Notes: a model not told the origin generated them from the sequence alone. 32,100 nt of DNA from Thermodesulfobacteriaceae bacterium (GCA_015494065.1 WGCA01000014.1:1-32100); one strand, 5' to 3'; counted from the first letter of the stretch, positions 16,170 through 25,963 are shown. A program made the numbers and translations.

Positions 16170-16252
16170 TTCTTTTTCCCAAAAAAACTTTTTTTAGGTC
16201 ATATCAAAAACTAAAGGCCTTTTTCAAGATATTTTTAACCTCCTCCCAAACC
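16170..16252 (-). promoter_or_regulatory. Candidate promoter and orphan ribosome site upstream of the histidine kinase
   Basis: On the minus strand TTGAAA (16227-16222) and TATGAC (16203-16198) are 18 bases apart, with TG just before the -10, a plausible promoter for the kinase-symporter-rarA unit. A strong Shine-Dalgarno-like AGGAGGTT (16244-16237) also lies here without a normal gene after it. The nearest frame is a seven-codon TTG reading frame (16227-16204). The two readings of the TTGAAA segment compete. Confidence 0.35.
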
Positions 16253-16280
16253 AAAAAAGGCCCGCTTCAGCGGGCCTTTT
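16253..16280 (-). terminator. Rho-independent terminator of the ribosomal protein supercluster
   Basis: A perfect 7-base-pair stem (GGCCCGC/GCGGGCC) with a 4-base loop is flanked by A6 and T4 on the plus strand. Read on the minus strand, the stem is followed by a run of six T. It starts 28 bases beyond the rplQ stop. Because A and T runs flank both sides it may also stop transcription from the other direction. Confidence 0.92.
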
Positions 16281-16308
16281 AAAAACGTGATCAAATTCGT
16301 TAAACGTT

Positions 16309-16992
16309 TTATTTCTCTTCGGGCTCCTTCTTTTCTTTCAGTTCTTCTGCGGAAGTTTCCTCCCGAGCCGCCTGAGCTTCCTGGCCTCCTTCGGCTTCAA
16401 CAGCCGTGGCCTCAGAGGAAACGGCTTCTGCCTGCCCTTCCCCTCTGGCCTCAGGCTGGGCTTCCTGTTCTGCTTCCGGTTTGGCCTCAGCCTCCTGAGC
16501 CTCTTCTTCCGGACCCTTTGCTCCTTCCTGGCCAGTCTCTGGTGGAGCTGCCTGTTCAGGGGATTCAGCCCTGGGCGCTTCGGCCTTGGCCTCCTCTTCG
16601 ACCTTTTTCTTCGCGGCAGAAGGCTTATGTTCCAGCTTGTCCGTCACCAATTCAATAAAGACCATCATGGCGGCGTCTCCCCGCCTGGGCCCGATACGCA
16701 CTATGCGGGTAAAACCGCTCTGGCGGTAAGCGTAGCGCTCCTTAAGCTCAGAGAAGAGTTTCCGCACCACTGTCTTATTAGGCAGAATGGAAAGGGCCTG
16801 TCTGCGCGCCGCCAGATCACCCCTTTTGGCCAGGGTGATCATTTTGTCTGCCCAGCGCCGTAATTCCTTGGCCTTGGCTTCAGTGGTCTTAATCTTTTCG
16901 TGCACAAACAGGGCCACCAGGAGGTTACGTAAAAGGGCCTGGCGGTGTTCCCATTTCCCTACTAAACGACGACTTCTCTTTCTATGTCTCAT
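16309..16992 (-). CDS. rplQ: 50S ribosomal protein L17 with long acidic tail
   Basis: L17 sits near the peptide exit tunnel of the large subunit. Residues 1-120 are the standard fold: [20 protein letters not shown] at the start, [19 protein letters not shown], and [20 protein letters not shown] near the end. Residues 121-227 form an extension made almost only of Glu, Ala, Lys, Gln, Pro and Gly, highly acidic and without predicted fold; typical L17 stops near 115-130 residues. The frame is clean to the TAA and then the terminator, so the tail is not a simple frameshift. It is the last gene of the supercluster, 11 bases after rpoA. Confidence 0.95.
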   Translation of the reverse strand: MRHRKRSRRLVGKWEHRQALLRNLLVALFVHEKIKTTEAKAKELRRWADKMITLAKRGDLAARRQALSILPNKTVVRKLFSELKERYAYRQSGFTRIVRIGPRRGDAAMMVFIELVTDKLEHKPSAAKKKVEEEAKAEAPRAESPEQAAPPETGQEGAKGPEEEAQEAEAKPEAEQEAQPEARGEGQAEAVSSEATAVEAEGGQEAQAAREETSAEELKEKKEPEEK

Positions 16993-17003
16993 GGTTCTTC
17001 TCC

Positions 17004-18020
17004 CTACTGTGCTTCTTTGGCTTCCTCAGGAGGTTTCCAATCAGGAATTTGCATGCCAAAGGAAAGACCCATCTTCTCAAGGACCTTCTTGAGCTCATTA
17101 AGACTCTTGCGCCCAAAATTTTTGGTCTTGAGCATCTCTGACTCTGTCTTTTGCACTAGCTCACCGATATAACGGATATTGGCATTTTTCAGACAATTGG
17201 CCGAGCGCACCGAAAGCTCTAGCTCGTCGATCTTCTTGTCGAGATATTTGTAGTATTCTGGTTTTTCTTCCTCTTCTCGGGCCTTTTCGGTTTCTGCTTC
17301 TTCCTCCGCAAAATTGATAAAGATGGTCAATTGGTCTTTTAAGATTTTAGCCGCGTAGGCCATAGCGTCTGCGGGATCCACGGTACCATCGGTCCAGATC
17401 TCCATTACCAAGCGATCAAAATCACTACTCCGCCCTACCCGGGCCTGTGTGACCGTAAAATTGACCTTCTGGATGGGGGAAAAGACCGCATCCACCGGAA
17501 TAATACCAATCTCTTCCACTTTGGATAGATCTGCAGGTTGATAGCCTTTGCCCCACTCAACGTGCATCTCTATCTTGAGACGCCCGTCTTTGGTGAGGGT
17601 CGCAATATGGTGGTCAGGGTTTACGATTTCGGCCTGACCGTTGGTTTGGATATCCCCGGCCTTAACTTCCCCGCCACCTTCTTTTTCCAGCACAAAAATC
17701 TTGGGTTCCTCGTCAAAGAGCTTAAAACGGACCCCTTTCAGATTGAGAATAATATCGATTACGTCTTCTACCACCCCGGGCAGACTGGTGAATTCGTGAG
17801 AAACCCCCTCAATCTTGACCCAGGTAATGGCCACTCCCTGCAAGGAAGAGAGAAGTACCCGCCTCAAGGCGTTACCCAGGGTAACCCCAAAGCCCCGTTC
17901 CAGAGGTTCAATGATAAATTTACCGTAAAAAGGAGGACGAGAGTCTCCGTGGACCTGAACCCCTTTGGGCTTGATCAGTTCTAACCAATTTCGGCTAATA
18001 GGTACCTTCGTTTCCGCCAT
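17004..18020 (-). CDS. rpoA: RNA polymerase alpha subunit
   Basis: The alpha subunit dimerises to nucleate polymerase assembly and contacts activators and UP elements. The N-terminal domain (about 1-235) includes [39 protein letters not shown] and [14 protein letters not shown] charged linker rich in Glu follows ([14 protein letters not shown]). The C-terminal domain (about 252-320) carries [16 protein letters not shown], with the DNA-contacting Arg and Asn, and [20 protein letters not shown]. Length 338 is normal. It lies 27 bases after rpsD. Confidence 0.98.
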   Translation of the reverse strand: MAETKVPISRNWLELIKPKGVQVHGDSRPPFYGKFIIEPLERGFGVTLGNALRRVLLSSLQGVAITWVKIEGVSHEFTSLPGVVEDVIDIILNLKGVRFKLFDEEPKIFVLEKEGGGEVKAGDIQTNGQAEIVNPDHHIATLTKDGRLKIEMHVEWGKGYQPADLSKVEEIGIIPVDAVFSPIQKVNFTVTQARVGRSSDFDRLVMEIWTDGTVDPADAMAYAAKILKDQLTIFINFAEEEAETEKAREEEEKPEYYKYLDKKIDELELSVRSANCLKNANIRYIGELVQKTESEMLKTKNFGRKSLNELKKVLEKMGLSFGMQIPDWKPPEEAKEAQ

Positions 18021-18047
18021 AGTATCACCCTGTCTTTAAATTTTCCG

Positions 18048-18680
18048 CTAACGGGAGTAGAACTCGACGATCAGCTGCTCCTGAATAGGCATGGTAATAT
18101 CTTCGCGGGTAGGCAAGGCTTTAACCGTACCCTTAAAGTTTTCTGCGTCGAGTTCAAGCCACTGGGGCACCCCTCGACGCACCACGGCCTCCAGATTTTC
18201 TTGAATGAACGGGTTCTGACGATACTTTTCTTTAAGTTCAATCACCTCTCCTGGTTTGACCAAGTAAGAGGGAATATCCACCGTGCGGCCGTTTACTTTG
18301 AACATCCCGTGGACAATCATTTGCCGGGCCTGAGACCTGGAAGAGGCAAAACCCAAGCGGTAAACCACGTTATCCAACCTTCTTTCCAAGAATTGCAGCA
18401 GGTTATGGCCGGTCTGGCCCCGCATCCGGTCCGCCCAGTCAAAATACCGCTTAAATTGTTTCTCTGAGACCCCATAGATCCTCTTGACCTTTTGTTTTTC
18501 CCGCAATCGGATCCCGTAGTCGGACCGTTTGGCCCGCATTTGGGCCTGCCCGTGTTGGCCAGGGGGATAACTCCTCCGCTCAAAGGCACATTTATCCGTA
18601 TAGCAACGCTCTCCCTTCAAGAAGAGCTTCATTCCTTCTCTACGACACAACCGACAACGAGGCCCTGTATACCTAGCCAA
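18048..18680 (-). CDS. rpsD: 30S ribosomal protein S4 (zinc form)
   Basis: S4 is a primary 16S rRNA binder that starts 30S assembly and in many bacteria represses its own operon. The N-terminus has four cysteines at 9, 12, 26 and 31, the same spacing as the zinc site of the Thermus protein. The S4 RNA-binding domain is at about 98-160 ([40 protein letters not shown]). Length 210 is typical. The start is TTG 18680, with AAGGAGGAG upstream at a spacing of about 8; no nearer ATG keeps the conserved ARYTGPRC start. Confidence 0.97.
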   Translation of the reverse strand: MARYTGPRCRLCRREGMKLFLKGERCYTDKCAFERRSYPPGQHGQAQMRAKRSDYGIRLREKQKVKRIYGVSEKQFKRYFDWADRMRGQTGHNLLQFLERRLDNVVYRLGFASSRSQARQMIVHGMFKVNGRTVDIPSYLVKPGEVIELKEKYRQNPFIQENLEAVVRRGVPQWLELDAENFKGTVKALPTREDITMPIQEQLIVEFYSR

Positions 18681-18707
18681 GGCTTTCTCCTCCTTGAAAA
18701 CTAAATT

Positions 18708-19100
18708 TTAGATCCTTCTCTTCTTAGGGGGACGACACCCGTCGTGCGGGATAGGGGTGACGTCTTTGATGAGGGTTATCTGAAAACCAGCCGCTTGCAA
18801 GGCGCGCAAAGCCGCCTCTCTGCCCGCGCCTGGTCCCTTAACGTATATCGCTACCTTGCGCATCCCGTGCTCCATGGCCCGTCGCGCCGCGGCTTGGGCT
18901 GCCAACTGCGCCGCGTAAGGTGTGCCTTTTCGGGAACCCTTGAAACCCTCGGTCCCACCACTTGCCCAGGCGATGGTATTTCCCTGTTTATCGGTAATGG
19001 TGACGATGGTGTTGTTAAAGGTAGCGTGAATATGGGCTATTCCTTCAGGTACGTTCTTTTTCTCGCGTTTTTTGCCCCTTGGTCTTCTGCGCTTCGCCAT
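18708..19100 (-). CDS. rpsK: 30S ribosomal protein S11
   Basis: S11 lies on the platform of the small subunit near the mRNA Shine-Dalgarno helix. The 130-residue protein has a basic N-terminal arm ([13 protein letters not shown]), then [20 protein letters not shown], the SSGG-like [20 protein letters not shown] loop, VYVKGPG-type [19 protein letters not shown], and the C-terminal [19 protein letters not shown] signature. It lies 13 bases after rpsM. Confidence 0.98.
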   Translation of the reverse strand: MAKRRRPRGKKREKKNVPEGIAHIHATFNNTIVTITDKQGNTIAWASGGTEGFKGSRKGTPYAAQLAAQAAARRAMEHGMRKVAIYVKGPGAGREAALRALQAAGFQITLIKDVTPIPHDGCRPPKKRRI

Positions 19101-19113
19101 CTCTCCTCACCCC

Positions 19114-19488
19114 TTATTTTTTCCGTCTGCCGCGCAGAGAAGAAGGACGCGGCCCTTTTCTGGTTCTGGCGTTAGAACGCGTACGCTGCCCTCTTACCGG
19201 CAGCCCCATCCGGTGCCTAAGACCCCGGTAACAACCCATATCCATCAGGCGCTTGATATTGGCCGAGACTTCCCGCCTCAGGTCCCCTTCAACCTTATAT
19301 TCCCTTTCTATGATCTGACGGATACGGGTAAGCTCTTCCTCCGTAAGGTCTTTCGTTTTTTTGTTCCAATCTACTTCAGCTTTGGTAAGGACCTTCTGGG
19401 CCAGCGTGCGCCCAATCCCGTAAATATAGGTAAGAGCAATCTCTATACGCTTGTTATCCGGAATGTCAACGCCTGCTATCCTGGGCAA
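19114..19488 (-). CDS. rpsM: 30S ribosomal protein S13
   Basis: S13 is in the head of the 30S subunit and contacts the P-site tRNA and bridge B1. The 124-residue protein starts [20 protein letters not shown] and has the helix-two-turns-helix ending at [20 protein letters not shown]. The C-terminal signature is [20 protein letters not shown] followed by a basic tail. The start is TTG 19488: AGGAGGT (19503-19497) lies 8 bases before it, and the sequence from there is the conserved N-terminus. Confidence 0.97.
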   Translation of the reverse strand: MPRIAGVDIPDNKRIEIALTYIYGIGRTLAQKVLTKAEVDWNKKTKDLTEEELTRIRQIIEREYKVEGDLRREVSANIKRLMDMGCYRGLRHRMGLPVRGQRTRSNARTRKGPRPSSLRGRRKK

Positions 19489-19512
19489 AGCCGGTTACCT
19501 CCTTTCTAAAAA

Positions 19513-19626
19513 TTATCCTTGCCGCTGCTTATGACGCGGGTTCTCACAGATGACCCGCACCACACCTTTGCGTTTAATGATCTTACACTTACGGCAACGT
19601 TTTTTTACCGAAGCCTGTACCTTCAT
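19513..19626 (-). CDS. rpmJ: 50S ribosomal protein L36 (zinc form)
   Basis: This 37-residue protein reads [20 protein letters not shown] onward and ends [10 protein letters not shown]. Cys11, Cys14, Cys27 and His32 form the CCCH zinc site of the C+ type of L36, in the large subunit near helix 97. It is read from ATG 19626 to TAA at 19515-19513. It sits in its usual place between infA (3 bases upstream) and rpsM (24 bases downstream). Confidence 0.97.
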   Translation of the reverse strand: MKVQASVKKRCRKCKIIKRKGVVRVICENPRHKQRQG

Positions 19627-19629
19627 CTT

Positions 19630-19869
19630 TTACCCCTTCTTGCGCTCTTTTTTAGAACCCCGGTAGACGATACGCCCTCGGGATAAATCGTAGGGAGACA
19701 ACTCCACAATCACTTTGTCTCCCGGAAGGATGCGGATGTAATGCACGCGCATTTTACCCGAAATATGGGCCAAGACCTTATGGCCCGTCTCTAATTCCAC
19801 CCGAAACATGGCGTTTGGCAAAGCCTCTACTACCGTCCCTTCTACTTGGATGGCCTCTTCCTTTGGCAT
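19630..19869 (-). CDS. infA: Translation initiation factor IF-1
   Basis: IF-1 occupies the A site of the 30S subunit during initiation. It is a single OB-fold of 79 residues, slightly longer than the usual 72 because of a basic tail (GSKKERKKG). Signature segments are [38 protein letters not shown] and [15 protein letters not shown]. It lies 9 bases after map and has GAGGGG upstream of the ATG. Confidence 0.98.
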   Translation of the reverse strand: MPKEEAIQVEGTVVEALPNAMFRVELETGHKVLAHISGKMRVHYIRILPGDKVIVELSPYDLSRGRIVYRGSKKERKKG

Positions 19870-19878
19870 AAACCCCTC

Positions 19879-20670
19879 TTAAATTTTGGATAATATTTCC
19901 GGTCCCTTAGGCGTAATCACCACCGAATGTTCAAAATGTGCCGCCAACCCCCGGTCTTTAGTGACCGCCGTCCAGCCGTCCGGAAGAATTTCAATGGCGT
20001 AATCCCCGGTAACCACCATGGGCTCTATGGCCAGCACCATACCCGCCATAAGTTTGGGCCCTTTTCCCCGGCGCCCAAAATTGGGTACCTCCGGGGGTTC
20101 GTGCAGGTTTCTTCCTATCCCGTGCCCAACAAAATCGCGAATCACATTAAAGCCAGCCTTCTCCGCCACGTTTTGGATGGTGGCCGAAATATCCTGCACC
20201 CGGTTTCCGATCCGGGCCTTATCAATGGCCCGGTATAAGGCCTCCTCGCAAACCTCCATCAATTTTTGCGCTTCTTCAGATATTTCTCCTACGGCCACGG
20301 TAAGGGCCGCGTCTCCCACGTACCCTTCATAAACAGCCCCAAAGTCAAGGCTCACAATATCGCCCTCTTTAAGAACCTTTTCTTTCAACGGCATCCCGTG
20401 CACCACTTCTTCGTTTACCGAAACACACAAACTAAAGGGGTAGCCCCGGTAACCCTTGAAGGCCGGCAGGGCTCCCCTTTTTTGGACAATCTCTTCCGCA
20501 ATGCGGTTCAAATCCCAGGCCGAAACGCCAGGGGCAATCGTTTCCTTTAAAGTATACAATACTTCCGCTACGATGGCATTTGCTTTACGCAATAAATCAA
20601 TTTCCCAAGGGGCCTTTAACGTAATCTTGGCAGGCCCCTTGGCCTTTTTCACTATTTGGGTCTTACGCAA
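19879..20670 (-). CDS. map: Type I methionine aminopeptidase
   Basis: Map removes the initiator Met from new proteins. The two-metal active site is visible: Asp pair in SLDFGAVYEGYVGDAALTV, His in GHGIGRNLHEPPEVPNFG, Glu in LAIEPMV and Glu in AHFEHSVVIT. The substrate-side His is in VNEEVVHGMP. The protein is 263 residues from TTG 20670, which falls 2 bases after the adk stop but has no clear ribosome site. The first 17 or so residues are basic and not part of the core, so a later non-ATG start near residue 7 (GTG) or just before the LKAPWEIDLLRKAN helix is possible. The enzyme identity is not in doubt, only the start. Confidence 0.95.
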   Translation of the reverse strand: MRKTQIVKKAKGPAKITLKAPWEIDLLRKANAIVAEVLYTLKETIAPGVSAWDLNRIAEEIVQKRGALPAFKGYRGYPFSLCVSVNEEVVHGMPLKEKVLKEGDIVSLDFGAVYEGYVGDAALTVAVGEISEEAQKLMEVCEEALYRAIDKARIGNRVQDISATIQNVAEKAGFNVIRDFVGHGIGRNLHEPPEVPNFGRRGKGPKLMAGMVLAIEPMVVTGDYAIEILPDGWTAVTKDRGLAAHFEHSVVITPKGPEILSKI

Positions 20671-20672
20671 GG

Positions 20673-21317
20673 TTAACCGCCGAGTAGCTGAACTATCCTG
20701 TTAAAAATTTCTTCAATGGAGCCCATCCCGTCAATCCGGTGCAGGACCCCTTTCTTTTCGTAATAAGCGATAATGGGCTCGGTCTGTTCGTGATACACCT
20801 TCAACCGGTTGCGCACCGTCTCTTCGTTATCATCCGCCCGCTGATAGAGCTCTCCACCACAGACGTCGCATTTGCCTTCCTCTTTGGGCGGCTTGAAAAT
20901 TACATGATACATCATGCCGCACTTCTTGCAAGTACGCCGCCCGGTAAGACGTTTGACCAACTCCTCATCGGGTACGTCAATCAAGATGGCGTAATCGATC
21001 TTCTTGCCAAGCTTTTCCAGAAGCTTGTCCAGGGCTTCGGCCTGGGGCACCGTCCGCGGAAACCCGTCTAGAATGAAGCCCTTTTCGCAATCAGGCTGTT
21101 TGAGACGCTCCTCCACCATGCCGAGCACAATCTCATCCGGTACCAGCGCCCCTTTATCCATATATTCTTTGGCCTTCTTCCCCAACTCGGTACCTTTGGA
21201 AAGATGCTCACGAAACATGTCACCGGTGGAAATCTGGGGAATACCGTATTTCTCCGCAATCATCTTGGCCTGCGTCCCTTTACCTGCCCCCGGTGGTCCC
21301 AAAAATACGATGTTCAT
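20673..21317 (-). CDS. adk: Adenylate kinase with zinc-type lid
   Basis: The enzyme interconverts AMP plus ATP and two ADP. The P-loop GPPGAGKGT is at 7-15, the AMP-binding [10 protein letters not shown] segment follows, and [16 protein letters not shown] carries the AMP contact. The lid has two Cys pairs (CKKCGMMYH and [14 protein letters not shown]), the zinc-holding form common in thermophiles and Gram-positives and different from the hydrogen-bonded E. coli lid. Length 214 is the long form. It follows secY by 20 bases, the standard order. Confidence 0.97.
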   Translation of the reverse strand: MNIVFLGPPGAGKGTQAKMIAEKYGIPQISTGDMFREHLSKGTELGKKAKEYMDKGALVPDEIVLGMVEERLKQPDCEKGFILDGFPRTVPQAEALDKLLEKLGKKIDYAILIDVPDEELVKRLTGRRTCKKCGMMYHVIFKPPKEEGKCDVCGGELYQRADDNEETVRNRLKVYHEQTEPIIAYYEKKGVLHRIDGMGSIEEIFNRIVQLLGG

Positions 21318-21337
21318 AGCCCCCTCCTTTAACGAAT

Positions 21338-22651
21338 TTAACGGCGACCGCGTAGCCGCCCCTGCTTCATGAGGCCTTCATAATGCCTCGTCAAAAGGTG
21401 TGACTCCAGCTGCGCCATAGTATCCATGGCTACCCCAACCACAATCAAAAGGGCCGTGCCCCCAAAATAAAAGGGTACGTTAAATTTAGCTATCAAAATG
21501 GTGGGCAAAACGCAAATGGCAGAAACGTAAAGGGCCCCGATTAAAGTGATCCTCGTAAGCACCCGGTCCAAAAATTCGGCCGTAGCGCGCCCGGGCCTTA
21601 TCCCAGGGATGAATCCGCCGTATTTTTGCAAATTTTCGGCCACCTCTTCTGGATTGAAGATGATGGCGGTGTAGAAATAGCAGAAGAAGATGATCAACGC
21701 CACAAAAAGTAACTCATAGACCAAATTGCCCGGTCTGAAGAAAGAGGCCACCTGCTGAAAAGACTCTAGCGGCACAAAACTGGCCACGGTGGCCGGAAAC
21801 ATGAGGACCGAAGAAGCAAAAATCGGCGGGATAACCCCCGCCATATTGACCTTCAAGGGCAAATACGTAGTCTGCCCCCCTACTACCTGACGCCCTACCT
21901 GACGCCTCGCGTAGTGAACAGGGATGCGTCGCTGGGCCCGCTCCATAAAGACCGTAAAGGCCACCACCGCGACCACCAGGACGATAATGAAGAGTAAAAC
22001 CAGCGGAGACAACTCCCCTGTCTTAACAAAGCGGATGGTATTCATGATGGCAGAGGGCATGCGCGCCACAATACCGGCAAAGATGAGCATGGATATGCCG
22101 TTGCCGATAGCGTGCTCCGTCATCTGTTCTCCAAGCCACATGAGGAAAACCGTCCCCGTAGTGAGGGTGAGCATGGTAAGGAGCCTGAAGCCCCAGCCCG
22201 GAAACATGACAATGGGCTCCCCGTTTGGCCCGCTCATTTTTTCAAGCCCCAGCGCGATCCCAAACCCCTGCACCAGACAGATGGCCACCGTCAAATAGCG
22301 CGTATAATAGGCAATCTTGCGCCGCCCCTCCGGCCCTTCCCTTTGCATTTCTTTAATGCTGGGGAAAACCACTGTCAGAAGCTGAAGAATAATGGAGGCG
22401 CTGATGTAAGGCATGATCCCCAGGGCACAGATCGAAAGCTTGCGCAGCGCCCCACCGGAGAACATGTCAATAAAACCAAAAATGGTGCCCCCGGCCCGGG
22501 AAAAGAGGGCTACCAAGGCCTCGGTATTGATCCCCGGGGTCGGAATCTGGACCGCTATCCGATAAATAGCAAGCGCCGCCAGTAAGAAGAAAATCCGGCG
22601 GCGCAATTCAGGAATATTGGCAAGGGTTTCCACCCCTTTGGTCTGTAACAT
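21338..22651 (-). CDS. secY: Protein translocase channel subunit SecY
   Basis: SecY is the ten-span channel of the Sec translocon. At 437 residues it is normal length. Recognisable parts are the TM1 start [20 protein letters not shown], the plug and TM2 region [20 protein letters not shown] followed by [14 protein letters not shown], the cytoplasmic loop [15 protein letters not shown] and the conserved C-terminal [20 protein letters not shown] then [14 protein letters not shown]. It lies 12 bases after rplO. Confidence 0.98.
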   Translation of the reverse strand: MLQTKGVETLANIPELRRRIFFLLAALAIYRIAVQIPTPGINTEALVALFSRAGGTIFGFIDMFSGGALRKLSICALGIMPYISASIILQLLTVVFPSIKEMQREGPEGRRKIAYYTRYLTVAICLVQGFGIALGLEKMSGPNGEPIVMFPGWGFRLLTMLTLTTGTVFLMWLGEQMTEHAIGNGISMLIFAGIVARMPSAIMNTIRFVKTGELSPLVLLFIIVLVVAVVAFTVFMERAQRRIPVHYARRQVGRQVVGGQTTYLPLKVNMAGVIPPIFASSVLMFPATVASFVPLESFQQVASFFRPGNLVYELLFVALIIFFCYFYTAIIFNPEEVAENLQKYGGFIPGIRPGRATAEFLDRVLTRITLIGALYVSAICVLPTILIAKFNVPFYFGGTALLIVVGVAMDTMAQLESHLLTRHYEGLMKQGRLRGRR

Positions 22652-22663
22652 GTAAAGGACCCC

Positions 22664-23125
22664 TTAAAGAGGAATTATCTCCACCGTTCCCCCTGCGGCC
22701 TCAATTTTTTTGCGGGCGGAAGCCGAAACCGCATGGCACTTTACGTTGAGAGCGATGTTCAGCTCACCGTCTCCCAAGATCTTTACCGGCCTGGGTTTCC
22801 CCTTAAGAAGACGGGCCTTCCGAAGGGTTTCCGGGGTTACCTCCGCCCCAGCCTCAAACTTCTTAGCGAGATCGCCCACGTTAAAGACCGCATATTCTAC
22901 CCGAAAGGGATTTTTAAAACCCCGCTTGGGTAAACGCCGCAAAATGGGCATCTGGCCACCTTCAAACCAGGGGGGCACTCCACCCCCGGTACGCGCCTTC
23001 TGCCCTTTATGCCCGCGGCAGGAGGTCTTTCCGTGTCCCGAACCAGGACCACGGCCTACCCGTTTTTCTTTCTTTTTGGACCCTGGAAAAGGCGAAAGGT
23101 TGGCCAGGCTGATCCCTTCAGCCAT
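22664..23125 (-). CDS. rplO: 50S ribosomal protein L15
   Basis: L15 is an assembly-stage large-subunit protein with a long basic, glycine-rich N-terminal arm ([40 protein letters not shown]) and a C-terminal domain ending [11 protein letters not shown] set the start at ATG 23125 (153 residues), not 23146, because GGAGG lies 6 bases before it. ATGGCTGA there also overlaps the rpmD stop, and family members begin near this [12 protein letters not shown] block. Confidence 0.96.
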   Translation of the reverse strand: MAEGISLANLSPFPGSKKKEKRVGRGPGSGHGKTSCRGHKGQKARTGGGVPPWFEGGQMPILRRLPKRGFKNPFRVEYAVFNVGDLAKKFEAGAEVTPETLRKARLLKGKPRPVKILGDGELNIALNVKCHAVSASARKKIEAAGGTVEIIPL

Positions 23126-23306
23126 TGATCTCCTCCACTTTGACAAGATGTTTTATCTTTTCGATCATCCCCCGGATACAAGGATTGTCCGGGCGGATGA
23201 CGGTGTGTCTTATACGCCTAAGCCCCAAAGCCTGAATAGTCGCCCTCTGCTTCTTGGACCATCCATATTTGCTACGCACCAAGGTGATCTTAAGCTGCTT
23301 CGCCAT
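23118..23306 (-). CDS. rpmD: 50S ribosomal protein L30
   Basis: L30 is a small large-subunit protein of 62 residues: [20 protein letters not shown], then [20 protein letters not shown] and [12 protein letters not shown]. The start at ATG 23306 is preferred over an upstream frame extension to 23333, since homologues begin at [10 protein letters not shown]. It overlaps the end of rpsE by 17 bases and the start of rplO by 8. Confidence 0.95.
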   Translation of the reverse strand: MAKQLKITLVRSKYGWSKKQRATIQALGLRRIRHTVIRPDNPCIRGMIEKIKHLVKVEEING

Positions 23307-23808
23307 GGCCTTCACCCACTTCTTCGAGTTCAAGGTTACGCTTCTTGGCCACGTGTTCGGGACTTTGCAAAAGTTCTAAGGCCCGGAACGTGGCCTTGAC
23401 CACGTTGTGCGGGTTGGTGCTCCGGATACACTTGGTCACCACGTCCCTTATACCCACGGCGTCCATAATCGCCCGCACCGTACCTCCCGCGATAACCCCC
23501 GTACCAGGCGGGCCCGGCTTTAAAAGGACCTTGGCCGCGCCATATTCTCCTATGATGGGGTGCGGAATGGTCCCCTTAATGACCGGGACCGTTATCATAT
23601 TCTTTCGGGCCTTTTCCAAGGCCTTACGGATGGCGTCTGGCACCTCCGGGGCCTTCCCAAGGCCGTAACCAACCCGTCCGGCTCCGTCTCCCACCACCAC
23701 CAGCGCCGAGAAACGAAACCTGCGCCCACCTTTGTGGACCTTAGCCACCCGGTTAATAAATATGATCTTTTCAATCAGCTGTTCTTGTTCTTTAGGTGAC
23801 GCCACCAA
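23290..23808 (-). CDS. rpsE: 30S ribosomal protein S5
   Basis: S5 lines the mRNA entry channel and affects decoding accuracy. The 172-residue protein has the N-terminal double-stranded-RNA-binding-like domain ([40 protein letters not shown]) and the C-terminal [20 protein letters not shown] signature with the loop [16 protein letters not shown]. The start is TTG 23808 (or the adjacent GTG 23805), 7 bases after GGGAGGT. Confidence 0.97.
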   Translation of the reverse strand: MVASPKEQEQLIEKIIFINRVAKVHKGGRRFRFSALVVVGDGAGRVGYGLGKAPEVPDAIRKALEKARKNMITVPVIKGTIPHPIIGEYGAAKVLLKPGPPGTGVIAGGTVRAIMDAVGIRDVVTKCIRSTNPHNVVKATFRALELLQSPEHVAKKRNLELEEVGEGHGEAA

Positions 23809-23824
23809 GGCTCAAACCTCCCTT

Positions 23825-24205
23825 TTAAAACTCTAAACCTGCGGCCCGAGCCCCTTCGGCCAGGGCCTTAACGCGGCCGTGGTACTTATAACCCCCACGG
23901 TCAAAAACCACCTTCGTGATACCGGCTTCAAGCGCTCGCTTACCGATCAACTCCCCTACCGCTTTGGCAACCGCGGTCTTACCCCCGTCTTTTTTAAGCT
24001 CCGCCAGCTTTTCCCTGATCTGGGGCGTGAGAGAAGAAGCCGCCACCAATGTCCGCCCCGATACGTCATCGATAATTTGGGCGTAAATATGTTTGCAGGA
24101 GCGAAAAACCGAAAGCCTAGGTCTTTCCGGTGTCCCAAAAATCTTTTTACGAACGCGCCGTTTTCTCCTGAGACGTGCCAATACCTTTCTGCTTGTTCTT
24201 CCCAT
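23825..24205 (-). CDS. rplR: 50S ribosomal protein L18
   Basis: L18 binds 5S rRNA with L5. It has 126 residues with a basic N-terminal arm ([20 protein letters not shown]), then [40 protein letters not shown] and the C-terminal [20 protein letters not shown]. All are family positions. It lies 16 bases upstream of rpsE and 18 bases after rplF. Confidence 0.97.
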   Translation of the reverse strand: MGRTSRKVLARLRRKRRVRKKIFGTPERPRLSVFRSCKHIYAQIIDDVSGRTLVAASSLTPQIREKLAELKKDGGKTAVAKAVGELIGKRALEAGITKVVFDRGGYKYHGRVKALAEGARAAGLEF

Positions 24206-24223
24206 AGCTTCTTCACCCTGCCC

Positions 24224-24793
24224 TTATTTCTTACCGCCTTTACCGGCTTTGCGTAGGATCTTCTCGCCCGTATAACGGATCCCCTTCCCCTTGTAGGGTT
24301 CGGGGGGCCTAAGCTTACGAATATTGGCTGCTGTTTGCCCCACCAGCTCTTTGTCAATACCCTCTAGAATGATCTGAAATTGGACCTCACCACTTCCTTT
24401 TTGCACCTTGGCGGTAACGCCAGAAGGGAGCTTGAACTCCACCGGATGGGAATAACCCAGGTTCAAGACCAGGGTATCCCCTTTTAGCTCTGCCCGGTAA
24501 CCAAGCCCTACTATATCCAGCGACCTCGTAAAGCCCTGGCTCACCCCGATTACCCAATTGTTGAGCAGGGCCCGGGCCAGCCCGTGAAAGGCCTTGACTT
24601 TTCTGGCCAAACGCTTCTGGACCTCAGCCGGCAAGACCTTTATTTCGTTACCGTTTACCTCAAATTCCACCAGGGGAGGACGAGGTTTCTCCAGGCGCCC
24701 CTTCGGCCCCTGGACGATGATCCTGTCTTCTTTTATTTCTACTTTAACCCCTTCCGGAAGCGGAACAGGCTTTCTGCCAATACGGGAAAGCAT
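24224..24793 (-). CDS. rplF: 50S ribosomal protein L6
   Basis: L6 sits near the factor-binding site of the large subunit and is made of two similar domains. The 189-residue protein starts LSRIGRKPVPLPEGVKVEI, has GLARALLNNWVIGVSQGFTR in the middle and the C-terminal signature PEPYKGKGIRYTGEKI followed by a basic tail (RKAGKGGKK). A GAGGTGAGGAG stretch precedes the ATG. Confidence 0.97.
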   Translation of the reverse strand: MLSRIGRKPVPLPEGVKVEIKEDRIIVQGPKGRLEKPRPPLVEFEVNGNEIKVLPAEVQKRLARKVKAFHGLARALLNNWVIGVSQGFTRSLDIVGLGYRAELKGDTLVLNLGYSHPVEFKLPSGVTAKVQKGSGEVQFQIILEGIDKELVGQTAANIRKLRPPEPYKGKGIRYTGEKILRKAGKGGKK

Positions 24794-24807
24794 ATCTCCT
24801 CACCTCG

Positions 24808-25203
24808 CTACCAGACTTCACAGATTACTTCTCCCCCAATGCCCCTTTTGCGGGCTTCTTTGTCGGTCATAATGCCTTGGGAGGTAGAAATGATGGCCAC
24901 CCCGTAACCTCCCAGGACCTGGGGAAGTTCGTCCTTTTTTACGTAAACCCTCCGCCCGGGCTTACTTACCCGTTTAAGCCCGGCAATTATCGGCCTTCTT
25001 TGCTCATCGTATTTCAGCACCAGCTCGATCTTTCCTTGCGGTCCCTCAGGGATGAACTTAAAATCTTCAATATAGCCTTCTTCCTTAAGAATCTTGGCTA
25101 TAGCCAGCTTCATTTTGGAAGCCGGTATCTCTACCGTTTTATGCCGCACCATACAAGCGTTACGAATGCGGGCCAACATATCAGCAATAGGATCAGTCAT
25201 CAT
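24808..25203 (-). CDS. rpsH: 30S ribosomal protein S8
   Basis: S8 binds helix 21 of 16S rRNA and often represses the spc operon. The 131-residue protein begins [20 protein letters not shown] and ends with the signature [20 protein letters not shown] then VICEVW. Two consecutive ATGs (25203 and 25200) are possible starts; the family start fits either. I do not see a clear S8-binding mimic in the mRNA around rplE. Confidence 0.97.
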   Translation of the reverse strand: MMTDPIADMLARIRNACMVRHKTVEIPASKMKLAIAKILKEEGYIEDFKFIPEGPQGKIELVLKYDEQRRPIIAGLKRVSKPGRRVYVKKDELPQVLGGYGVAIISTSQGIMTDKEARKRGIGGEVICEVW

Positions 25204-25216
25204 GGCTCAACACCCC

Positions 25217-25402
25217 TTACCAACTGGCTTTTCTCACGCCAGGAATTTTCCCTTCGGAAGCCAATTTGCGAAAACAAATACGACAGAGCCCGAAACGGCG
25301 AATATAAGCCCTTGGCCTACCACAAATAGAACACCGGTTGCGCTTGCGCACCTTAAACTTGGGCTCTTTCATAGCTTTTACAATCTGGGCTTTCCGCGGC
25401 AT
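25217..25402 (-). CDS. rpsN: 30S ribosomal protein S14, zinc type (type Z)
   Basis: The short 61-residue form of S14 has two Cys pairs ([10 protein letters not shown] and CRICFRKLA) that bind zinc, and the sequence [20 protein letters not shown]. It belongs to the head of the 30S subunit. The type Z form, not the longer Cys-free form, is the only S14 in this cluster. It lies 8 bases after rplE and 13 bases before rpsH. Confidence 0.97.
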   Translation of the reverse strand: MPRKAQIVKAMKEPKFKVRKRNRCSICGRPRAYIRRFGLCRICFRKLASEGKIPGVRKASW

Positions 25403-25410
25403 GACTCCTC

Positions 25411-25956
25411 CTATCTCCTGCGCTTAAAGGGCATTCCCAAAAGCTTTAAAAGCTCAAAGGCCTCTTCGTCTGTCTCGGCCGTGGTAACAAAGGTAATATT
25501 CATCCCCTTGATCTTTTCTACTTTGTTGGGATCCACTTCCGGAAAAATGGTGTGGTCACTTATTCCCAAAGTATAATTGCCCCTTCCGTCAAAACCTTTG
25601 GTCGGCACCCCCCGAAAATCTCTTACCCGGGGCAAGGCCACGTTCACCAGACGCGCAAAGAAGTCGTACATCCGCTGTTTGCGCAAAGTCACCATAACCC
25701 CGATGGGCATCCCTTCCCGCAACTTAAAGGCCGCAATAGACTTGCGGGCGCGCCTTATGCTCGGCTTCTGGCCAGAAATCATGGCCAGCTCTTCCACCGC
25801 CTGGTCGATGATCTTGGGGTTTTGTACCGCCTCCCCCAACCCCATATTAAGACAGATCTTTTGCAGCCTGGGCACCTCTAAAAAGTTCTTGTAACCGAAC
25901 TTTTCCATCAATTTAGGTACTACTTCCTCTTGGTAGAATTCTCTCAGCCAGGACAT
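25411..25956 (-). CDS. rplE: 50S ribosomal protein L5
   Basis: L5 binds 5S rRNA and contacts P-site tRNA. The 181-residue protein begins [20 protein letters not shown]. It has [20 protein letters not shown], the loop [40 protein letters not shown] and the C-terminal [21 protein letters not shown] chose ATG 25956 rather than the upstream 25980: AGGAG with further GG-rich bases lies just before it, the extra residues are non-conserved, and it leaves a 7-base gap from rplX. Confidence 0.96.
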   Translation of the reverse strand: MSWLREFYQEEVVPKLMEKFGYKNFLEVPRLQKICLNMGLGEAVQNPKIIDQAVEELAMISGQKPSIRRARKSIAAFKLREGMPIGVMVTLRKQRMYDFFARLVNVALPRVRDFRGVPTKGFDGRGNYTLGISDHTIFPEVDPNKVEKIKGMNITFVTTAETDEEAFELLKLLGMPFKRRR

Positions 25957-25963
25957 AGCCACC

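Noticed and set aside
22710-23399. 229-codon plus-strand frame opposite rplO, rpmD and rpsE
   Set aside because: It spans three well-defined ribosomal genes on the other strand and shows no family features.
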